Shown: positions 46,525 to 52,660 of the stretch, in pieces
How positions within the stretch are numbered: position 1 is the first letter of the stretch
Layout of the letters: each line of letters starts with the position of its first letter
From: Flavobacteriales bacterium
GTDB taxonomy: Bacteria > Bacteroidota > Bacteroidia > Flavobacteriales_D > Parvicellaceae
Direction: 5' to 3'
Assembly: GCA_025210295.1 (NCBI GenBank)
Contig: JAOASC010000016.1
Span: 62,001-126,000 of the forward strand
DNA length: 64,000 nucleotides
Made by a program: the position numbers and the translations under genes
The notes under the pieces: generated by a model
What the model was told of the DNA's origin: nothing
Databases searched by the model: none
What the model saw: the letters and a program-made list of their open reading frames with translations, nothing else

Positions 46525-46617
46525 GATGATTTGATTTTTCTTTCAAATAAATCATGAAACAGCTGATACAACAAGTTTAAATCTGTAACCTCTGGAAAGT
46601 AATCGGTGAAATCAAAA

Positions 46618-47301
46618 CTAACCTTTTAACTGCTTTATAAAACGATGAAAATCGTCTTTGTAAGATGCTGAAATTGGAATTCTTTCTTGTCGGATCATCA
46701 GGCTATTTCGCTCAACAATATCAATTTGATCAATTGCTACCAAATAGGATTTATGTACCCGATGGAACTTTAGTTTAGGAAGTAATTGCTGAAACGCTTT
46801 AAAAGTCTGTAAAGTCATCACTTTTTTGTTAGTAACGGTATGTATTCTTCTGTAATCTCCCATTCCTTCAATGTATAGAATGTCATCCAGATACACTTTT
46901 TCTAATTGGTATCCCGATTGAACAAAGATATGATTCGCAGGTTCATTATTTACACTCTCAAACTTGTTAATGGCTTGTAGAAAACGCTTATAGGTAAAGG
47001 GTTTTAAAAGGTAATCCAATACATTTAACTCATACCCCTTAATCGCATATTCTTCATAGGCTGTTGTAAAAATAACTTTGCTTTTTATATCAGCTGATTC
47101 AAGCAGTTCAATCCCTGTTAATTCATCCATCTGTATATCTAAAAAGATAAGATCAACCTGACTATATAAAAGAAATTGAAGCGCTTCATTGGCATTTTCA
47201 AAGCTTCCCACTAACTCTAAAGCAGGAGTTTTTAGGACATACGACTTTGTTCTTTTTAATGCCAAGGGTTCATCTTCTACTATGATACACGATATTTTCA
47301 T
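46618..47301 (-). CDS. LytTR-family response regulator (second pair)
   Basis: 227 residues: receiver domain (1-120) with phospho-Asp in LIFLDIQMD and switch Lys in LKPFT, then a LytTR DNA-binding domain (about 130-225; FHRVHKSYLVAIDQI). It overlaps the upstream kinase by four bases (ATGA). It is paralogous to the regulator at 34298-34975. Confidence 0.92.
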   Translation of the reverse strand: MKISCIIVEDEPLALKRTKSYVLKTPALELVGSFENANEALQFLLYSQVDLIFLDIQMDELTGIELLESADIKSKVIFTTAYEEYAIKGYELNVLDYLLKPFTYKRFLQAINKFESVNNEPANHIFVQSGYQLEKVYLDDILYIEGMGDYRRIHTVTNKKVMTLQTFKAFQQLLPKLKFHRVHKSYLVAIDQIDIVERNSLMIRQERIPISASYKDDFHRFIKQLKG

Positions 47302-48299
47302 AATGGCAATTTCAAGTTTACAATATAACGATTCTCAAGAACAGTCCTGTTTAAATCATAACTATTTCCATAGAGCAATTGAAGTCTATCTTCAACCAGT
47401 TGATTTCCTATTCCTTTTGGAGTTTTACCCTGATCATTAACTTTATTGATACAAGTAAAATTCACCCACTCATCTTCTATCAGTATGTTAATTTCAATAC
47501 TGTTTCTCTTTTTATTGGAAGCATGTTTAAATGCATTTTCAATAAAAGGGATAAAAAGCATTGGTGGTATTTCTTTAAACGCTGGATTTCCTTGAATGGT
47601 TAATTGAACATAATCTTTATTACTTGTTCGAAGTTTTTGCAGTTCAAGATATTCTTTAATGTAGTTTAATTCATCACTCAAATTAATAAGGGAATGAGAT
47701 GATTTATAAAGGTAGAACCTTAAAATCGAAGAAAGTTTTATGATGTATTCAGATGCTTTTTCACTATCAGTCTCAATCAATACATCAATGTTATTGATGG
47801 TGTTAAACAAAAAGTGAGGATCCAATTTGAGTTTAATCATTTCTAACTCCAACAACTGTGTCTTTTTTCCCAATTCCTCTTTCTCTTTAAGGTCTGTAAA
47901 CCAAGAAATAAAACTATGCAATACAAAACCTATAAAAGCATTAAATCCATTTAAAAAGAAACTGATTAAACCTACTTCCAAAAATGCTTCTTGTAATCCA
48001 ACAATATTGTGAGCTAATGTAAGAGCCATCAAACAAGAAAAAGTTATTAATAGACTTGAATACAGCCATAACTTTAATTTTCCGGTCTTTTTAATGTATA
48101 AATGAAATAAGAAAAAATAGGAACCATAAAACGAAATAATGGATGGAATTAGTACATAACCAATCATTAAAGTCGAAAAATCAACTGTTGATGGTCCTGC
48201 TGTCGAATTTAAGTTTGAAGCAACATATAAAACCACAATTAATATGAGCAAGAGCAACCAGTATCCTATATGTAGCAGTGCGTTATAAATCTTTTTCAT
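47298..48299 (-). CDS. LytS-family sensor histidine kinase (second pair)
   Basis: 333 residues. Four hydrophobic segments (about 10-130) precede the kinase core: phospho-acceptor LDPHFLFNTINNID, N box PFIENAFKHA and G box GIGNQLVEDR. It has no obvious external sensor domain, so the signal is probably lipid- or membrane-derived. The response regulator overlaps it by four bases. The serine hydrolase downstream is a possible target. Confidence 0.9.
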   Translation of the reverse strand: MKKIYNALLHIGYWLLLLILIVVLYVASNLNSTAGPSTVDFSTLMIGYVLIPSIISFYGSYFFLFHLYIKKTGKLKLWLYSSLLITFSCLMALTLAHNIVGLQEAFLEVGLISFFLNGFNAFIGFVLHSFISWFTDLKEKEELGKKTQLLELEMIKLKLDPHFLFNTINNIDVLIETDSEKASEYIIKLSSILRFYLYKSSHSLINLSDELNYIKEYLELQKLRTSNKDYVQLTIQGNPAFKEIPPMLFIPFIENAFKHASNKKRNSIEINILIEDEWVNFTCINKVNDQGKTPKGIGNQLVEDRLQLLYGNSYDLNRTVLENRYIVNLKLPL

Positions 48300-48591
48300 A
48301 ATAATTGGTTTCCATATTCTCTTTTAGCAAAGAGTAGTTTTTATATGACAATATTAAGCATATAATGACCAATTGTATGTCTTTTTATGTTTTTTTGTTT
48401 TCTGATGGTTTTACTTTTAGTATACCATAAATAAGAAAACTTGCTGCAATGAAAATTATGTATTTAAAAAACTATTTTAAACAATCTTTACTTGAAAGAG
48501 TGAGCCTAAAAGTAAAACTCATTTCGTTTTCTTTTTTAATATTTCTAGAATTCTCCTACAGAATAGTACTTCTAATACTTAGGCTTAAAAA
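48300..48591. other. Intergenic stretch without a gene
   Basis: AT-rich, with no credible coding frame. An inverted repeat CTCTTT-4-AAAGAG lies at 48319-48334, just upstream of the second LytS gene, and could be an operator. I see nothing else until the terminator beside tRNA-His. Confidence 0.5.
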
Positions 48592-48622
48592 CAAAAAAAG
48601 CCCGATAAAAATTATCGAGCTT
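48592..48622 (-). terminator. Terminator of tRNA-His
   Basis: Stem of nine pairs (48600-48608 with 48612-48620, loop of three), perfect on the minus strand with one G-U pair, followed on that strand by a T run. It lies 10 bases past the tRNA 3' end. Confidence 0.8.
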
Positions 48623-48631
48623 TTGCTTTTG

Positions 48632-48706
48632 GGTGGAAGATGGGATTCGAACCCACGGCCCCTGGAACCACAAACCAGTGCTCTAACCAACTGAGCTACA
48701 TCCACC
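48632..48706 (-). tRNA. tRNA-His (anticodon GTG)
   Basis: A full cloverleaf can be drawn on the minus strand. The D arm is TAGCTCAGTTGGTTAGAGC, the anticodon loop TTGTGGT carries GTG, and the T arm has GTTCGAAT. The extra 5' G (-1) faces C73, the identity mark of tRNA-His. CCA is not encoded. Two U-U oppositions are visible: 6:67 in the acceptor stem and 31:39 closing the anticodon loop. It has its own promoter and terminator. Confidence 0.93.
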
Positions 48707-48718
48707 ATTTTGCGAGGG

Positions 48719-48749
48719 CAAATATATAACGTTTTATATTTCTACACAA
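48719..48749 (-). promoter_or_regulatory. Promoter of tRNA-His
   Basis: On the minus strand TTG (48747-48749), a 20-base spacer, then TATATTTG (48719-48726): close to the full Bacteroidota consensus. The transcript would start a few bases before the tRNA 5' end. Confidence 0.7.
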
Positions 48750-48773
48750 GAAAAAATCTAAAAAAATATTGAA

Positions 48774-49007
48774 TTATTTTAGGTCAAAGGTCTTGCATGC
48801 TCGTAAGTATATCTTTTCTAGCGCTTTATGATAATGTGGTTCAGCTTTTTTTATTAATAACGTTACCCCTTGCTTTATTAAACGATAAATTAAGCGTATG
48901 ATTTTATAGAGCATTCGAAAAATATATCGCACACTTTTAAAGAAATATACCAAAATAATAATAGCATATTTCTCCACAACCTCCATATATTTTCTCTGAT
49001 TATCCAC
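48774..49007 (-). CDS. Small basic amphipathic protein
   Basis: 77 residues from a GTG at 49007, or 70 from the ATG at 48986 (MEVVEKYAII), which may be the true start. The first half is a hydrophobic helix studded with Lys/Arg (YFFKSVRYIFRMLYKIIRL), the second half a charged helix with HYHKALEKIY. It looks membrane-associated. Two ACTTAA hexamers (49006 and 49018) lie at or just before its start, and a near-match -7 box (TATACTTG) is at 49051-49058. No family recognised; coding is likely but unproven. Confidence 0.5.
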   Translation of the reverse strand: MDNQRKYMEVVEKYAIIILVYFFKSVRYIFRMLYKIIRLIYRLIKQGVTLLIKKAEPHYHKALEKIYLRACKTFDLK

Positions 49008-49188
49008 TTAATATTTTACTTAATTAAATATTGACCTGTTTTGTTATATGCAAGTATACTATCAATAAATACAATGGTTTCAATTATTAAGTAAAAGTTA
49101 AAACTCAAGTAAAACCTTAAGTTAACCACTTAAAAACAACTTAATTTTTACTTAAGTATTTTATTGAGTTACTTAATTTTTTACTTAA
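49006..49188. repeat. Phased array of ACTTAA hexamers
   Basis: ACTTAA starts at 49006, 49018, 49128, 49139, 49150, 49171 and 49183. The steps are 12, then 11, 11, 21 and 12 bases, close to whole helical turns. TTAAGT, its complement, occurs at 49087 and 49117 (with a one-mismatch copy at 49105), and the copy at 49150-49157 is the full palindrome ACTTAAGT. The array fills the gap between two divergent starts and overlaps the promoter of the gene at 49200. It is a candidate cooperative operator. Confidence 0.65.
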
Positions 49189-49193
49189 CTTTG
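49164..49193 (+). promoter_or_regulatory. Promoter of the regulator gene at 49200
   Basis: TTG at 49164-49166, a 19-base spacer, and TAACTTTG at 49186-49193, a full Bacteroidota promoter. Two ACTTAA hexamers (49171 and 49183) lie in the spacer and across the -7 box, where bound protein would block polymerase. Transcription would start at about the ATG itself, giving a near-leaderless message. Confidence 0.65.
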
Positions 49194-49199
49194 TATAGC

Positions 49200-50327
49200 A
49201 TGCTTAAATACAGCTTTATAGAACATCCGCTTTATTACCTCTTACGCACATTGGACACGCTTATTCCGAATGTGCAAAAAGCCTATGTCCTATTTGCTGA
49301 TAACTCAAAAAAAATAAACTTCTATAGTTATACTGAAAAAGAAAAACTCGACTTAAGAAATAAAAAGCACCTGATTCAAAAAACAAGAGCTGAAAAAAGA
49401 AACACTTCTTGGATGCGTACTGATATGCTAGAATTTATTCACGATGGAAAGCGTAAGAATAAAATTCAACAGCTGTCATTAACTGATGAAAATGAGAACA
49501 ACATCCTGTGCTTAAAATTTATTTCTCCTTATGACGATTTATATGATGTATTGTATATTGAATTAAATCAATCCAATCTTTTACAATTTGTTAAAGAGGG
49601 TAAAGAATTCACCACAAGTGAAAAGGCTTTGGTTGCAACTATTCTATACAATGCTATCAAATCGCGTATTGAAACAGAATACAAAAATTTAAATACACAT
49701 GCTTTAATTATAAATAGCTTTAGTAATCAACAATCAAAGATTCGTGGTTCGTTTGAAGAAAATGAACGTTTAAAACGAAACTATGAACAAACATTTAATT
49801 ACTTCTTAAATGCTATAGCAAAAGAAATTAAACAAAAAGAGCAAATTAGATTGGACTACTCTCCTACTTGTATTTCTTATATTGCTACACTAACAAGTAA
49901 TTTAGATGTTATTCGCGCCTCTATTTTAAGAGCTGTTGCTATTGCTCAAAATTTACACTTAGGACAACTAAAACAATTGACTTTAGAACCTGAACACATT
50001 GAAATTGTTCAACCTAAAGAAACGCAAGCTAAAACGGGGTATTATAACAAACACCAAAATGTGATTGACATGCTCGATAAGTATGAAGTGGCTGCTATTG
50101 AATTAAGTGAAAAAGGAATGAAAGTTAATGGAGCTAATGTTGCTCAGCAATGTACACCAAGTATAACACCTGCTGCAATTTCTTTTAACCTAAAAAAATA
50201 TGCTCATGTAATTTTATTATTGATTGAAAAACATGATACCAAATGGAACACCATTAAAAATCAGTTTAAACCTTTAATGAATATTATTGAAAAACATAAA
50301 GGCGATTCAAAAAGTAAAATTGCTTAG
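49200..50327 (+). CDS. GAF-like / NtrC-tail-like regulator of unknown target
   Basis: 375 residues from ATG 49200 (MLKYSFIEHP); the frame's TTG at 49164 lies inside the promoter. Residues 10-165 are alpha/beta with a late DVLYIELN-to-FTTSEKALVATI stretch that resembles a GAF domain. After a coiled linker, LDYSPTCISYIATL to LRAVAIAQNL looks like the lid region of sigma-54 activators, but there is no ATPase domain. The last 90 residues are helical with a possible HTH (VNGANVAQQCTPSITPAAISFNL). This is a structural reading, not a family match. It probably binds the ACTTAA array upstream. Confidence 0.6.
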   Translation: MLKYSFIEHPLYYLLRTLDTLIPNVQKAYVLFADNSKKINFYSYTEKEKLDLRNKKHLIQKTRAEKRNTSWMRTDMLEFIHDGKRKNKIQQLSLTDENENNILCLKFISPYDDLYDVLYIELNQSNLLQFVKEGKEFTTSEKALVATILYNAIKSRIETEYKNLNTHALIINSFSNQQSKIRGSFEENERLKRNYEQTFNYFLNAIAKEIKQKEQIRLDYSPTCISYIATLTSNLDVIRASILRAVAIAQNLHLGQLKQLTLEPEHIEIVQPKETQAKTGYYNKHQNVIDMLDKYEVAAIELSEKGMKVNGANVAQQCTPSITPAAISFNLKKYAHVILLLIEKHDTKWNTIKNQFKPLMNIIEKHKGDSKSKIA

Positions 50328-50334
50328 TTTTCGA

Positions 50335-51126
50335 TTACTTTTTCCCAATTGTAAAATCTATTTGTAGACCATCATAAGCTATTGCTACATTTGAAGGTAA
50401 TAGCTTTGATGTTTCTTCATGTTTCCCCATCAAATGACTGATATGAGTTAAGTACGCTTGTTTAGGTTGGATTCTGTTGATAATCGCTATGGCTTCATCT
50501 AACGTAAAATGACTAATATGTTTTTCTTTTCGTAAAGCATTTAACACTAATACATCAACTCCTTTTAGTTTATCCAATTCTTTCTCTTCAATATAATTGG
50601 CATCTGTGATATAGGCGAAATTCTCTATTCTATATCCTAAAACGGGTAATTTATAATGCATAACTTCAATAGGAATAATCGTATTTCCAAGCACTTGGAT
50701 TGGTTCATCCTTCGTAATGATATTTGCATTGATTTGAGGAATACCTGGATACTTGAACTTTGGGTCAAACACATAATGAAATTCTCTAGCCAGACCTTTA
50801 TACACCCCTTCAGTGCAATAGATTTCCATTGGTTTTTTACTTCTAAAATTAAATGCCCTTACATCATCTAATCCTGCTATATGATCTTTGTGCTCATGGG
50901 TAAATAAAATCGCATCCAACTCCATTACTTTTTCTCGTAACATCTGTTGCCTAAAGTCTGGGCCAGCATCTACATTAATGTTTCCAGTACTTGTTTCTAT
51001 TAAAATTGAAGAACGTAACCTCTTATCTTTAGCGTCTTCTGAAATACAAACCTCACATTGACAAGTAATAACAGGTACCCCTTGCGATGTTCCTGTCCCT
51101 AAAAATGTTACTGATTTCAACCCCAT
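50335..51126 (-). CDS. MBL-fold metallo-hydrolase (PhnP-like)
   Basis: 263 residues. Metallo-beta-lactamase fold with the metal motif THEHKDHIAGLDD, an N-terminal GTGTSQGVP loop, and a Cys-x-Cys-x2-Cys cluster (CQCEVC) at residues 23-28. This resembles PhnP-type cyclic phosphodiesterases, which carry the same extra cysteines. The substrate is probably a small cyclic phosphate, but no phn genes are near. It is the last gene of a tight three-gene run (2 bases after the 84-residue gene). Confidence 0.88.
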   Translation of the reverse strand: MGLKSVTFLGTGTSQGVPVITCQCEVCISEDAKDKRLRSSILIETSTGNINVDAGPDFRQQMLREKVMELDAILFTHEHKDHIAGLDDVRAFNFRSKKPMEIYCTEGVYKGLAREFHYVFDPKFKYPGIPQINANIITKDEPIQVLGNTIIPIEVMHYKLPVLGYRIENFAYITDANYIEEKELDKLKGVDVLVLNALRKEKHISHFTLDEAIAIINRIQPKQAYLTHISHLMGKHEETSKLLPSNVAIAYDGLQIDFTIGKK

Positions 51127-51128
51127 CT

Positions 51129-51383
51129 CTATCCTATCTTTATTTTAGTTGTTTTGATTTCATTGATTATTGTAGCAAAATCTGATGCCGAAACAGTTTC
51201 CCACCTCGCCTCTCTATTTTCTAACATATCTTGAATTAACAATTGTTCAGGAAATTGACTCGCTTCTACTTCAGAGACAGCATATTTACTTCCTATAACT
51301 TTAATTTCCTCAAAATGTTTTGCTGAGTGAATCACAAAATAGGTGGCTATATTCTTATACTTACGATATTGTGGAAAATTCAT
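51129..51383 (-). CDS. Small conserved-looking hypothetical protein
   Basis: 84 residues, probably cytoplasmic and alpha/beta. It starts MNFPQYRKYKN and ends with basic KTTKIKIG. No motif recognised. Gaps of 3 and 2 bases to its neighbours (acetyltransferase upstream, MBL hydrolase downstream) make it part of one operon, which is the main evidence that it is a gene. Confidence 0.7.
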   Translation of the reverse strand: MNFPQYRKYKNIATYFVIHSAKHFEEIKVIGSKYAVSEVEASQFPEQLLIQDMLENREARWETVSASDFATIINEIKTTKIKIG

Positions 51384-51386
51384 AAA

Positions 51387-51920
51387 TCAATCAGTATTTT
51401 TATTAATCTTATAAAAGTTTACAAGTATATCCTTATATGTTATTGATTCCCAAAATAAACACATCTTATTTTTAAGTGCTACTTTTTGAGAAGCGATATT
51501 ATCAATATGGATAACTGAAAACAATTTATCTTCTATATTGTTTTCAAAAGCATAATTTTTGCATTTAACAGCAGCTTCTGTAGCATAGCCTTTTCCCCAA
51601 TATTTCGGTAAAATGGAATACCCTACCTCCAAAAACTCTTTCCCGTCTTTTTCTTGTATCAATAAACCAGATTGACCAATCATTTCTCCAGTATATTTAT
51701 CTTCTAGCACGTTCATCCCTCCAAGATTATTTTCATAACGATGAAAAGCTTTATCAAACCAATGCTGACACAATTCGCTAGGTGATTTAGTTGGATCCAA
51801 CCCTAAAAACTTGGCAGCTTCTTCTTTAAAAAACAACGGTAACCAATCGTTAAAATCAGCTGGTTCTAATAACCTAAAGTGCAATCGCTCTGTTTCCTCT
51901 CCTGTTAATAGATAGTTCAT
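51387..51920 (-). CDS. GNAT acetyltransferase (RimJ/RimL type)
   Basis: 177 residues. RimJ/L-like start (TERLHFRLLEPADF), acetyl-CoA motif PKYWGKGYATEAAVKC near residue 115, and a C-terminal NIASQKVALKNKMCLFWE segment. Such enzymes acetylate protein N-termini or small amines. It heads the three-gene run with the 84-residue protein and the MBL hydrolase. Confidence 0.85.
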   Translation of the reverse strand: MNYLLTGEETERLHFRLLEPADFNDWLPLFFKEEAAKFLGLDPTKSPSELCQHWFDKAFHRYENNLGGMNVLEDKYTGEMIGQSGLLIQEKDGKEFLEVGYSILPKYWGKGYATEAAVKCKNYAFENNIEDKLFSVIHIDNIASQKVALKNKMCLFWESITYKDILVNFYKINKNTD

Positions 51921-51998
51921 ACCTCCTAAAAATAAGCAATAGAATTGAATTCTTAAAGAAAATTAATATTAGTAAATCATTAAATCAGCTATTTCTTG

Positions 51999-52006
51999 TA
52001 TTTTTG
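51999..52006 (+). promoter_or_regulatory. -7 promoter box (TATTTTTG) for the TPR gene
   Basis: TATTTTTG matches TAnnTTTG and ends three bases before the ATG at 52010. This implies a leaderless transcript and supports the 52010 start over the TTG at 52004. Confidence 0.4.
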
Positions 52007-52009
52007 GGT

Positions 52010-52642
52010 ATGAATCTTCAAGAACAAATTACTAAGGCCAAAATTGCTATTCAGGAACAACAATTCGACCAAGCGATTGACTTATTAACTGCTGCATTGG
52101 CTGTATACCCTGATAATCCCAATTTATATTCAGAAAGAGGTGTTGCTCATTTTCATGCTAAACATAACTTAAAAGCATTAGCCGATATGGATAAAGCTGT
52201 TGAATTGGAACCACTTAACAGTTACCGTTACTCAAGTAGAGCTTTTGTAAAAGGTGCTTGCAGAATGACACAAGAAGCTATTGCCGACTATGAAAAATGT
52301 ATTGAATTAGACCCTGAAGACTCGATTGCATACAACAACCTTGGTTTATTGCAAGAACAATTGGGTTGGCAAAAACAAGCTGAGGATAATTTCGATAAGG
52401 CCGACACTTTAGAGGGAGTGCTAAAAGATCGTAAAATTGCTATTCCTGAATCTGAACAAAAAACAGCAGAAGATAAAACACAAGAAAGAACTAAAGAAAG
52501 CGCTAAAGCGGAAAAAAGTATTGAGGATGTTGAGGAAATAACACCGACAAAAATGGAGGTTGCTAAAGCTGTATTCACGCAGAAAAGCGTGTTTAAAGAA
52601 TTTATCGAATTCATCAAAAACGGATTTAAACTTAAAGAATAA
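52010..52642 (+). CDS. TPR-repeat protein
   Basis: 210 residues from ATG 52010. Three to four tetratricopeptide repeats (for example DLLTAALAVYPDNPNLYSER and YNNLGLLQEQLGWQKQAEDN) fill residues 5-130, followed by a charged, Glu/Lys-rich linker and a basic tail. A scaffold for protein contacts with no enzyme domain. It is followed by the AddB-like gene after 18 bases, so the two are probably co-transcribed. Confidence 0.85.
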   Translation: MNLQEQITKAKIAIQEQQFDQAIDLLTAALAVYPDNPNLYSERGVAHFHAKHNLKALADMDKAVELEPLNSYRYSSRAFVKGACRMTQEAIADYEKCIELDPEDSIAYNNLGLLQEQLGWQKQAEDNFDKADTLEGVLKDRKIAIPESEQKTAEDKTQERTKESAKAEKSIEDVEEITPTKMEVAKAVFTQKSVFKEFIEFIKNGFKLKE

Positions 52643-52660
52643 TACGACACCTTACTACTC

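Noticed and set aside
48449-48694. An 81-codon plus-strand frame ending in a GGRWDSNPRPLEPQTS-like peptide
   Set aside because: Its last third is the antisense of tRNA-His and gives the well-known false 'protein' made from tRNA complements. The rest is low-complexity AT-rich sequence and covers a terminator.
49006-49200. ACTTAA array read as a CRISPR array or origin of replication
   Set aside because: The repeats are six bases with no spacers of constant length, so it is not CRISPR. One 8-of-9 DnaA-box match (TTATCCACT near 48999) is too little for an origin, and no dnaA is near.
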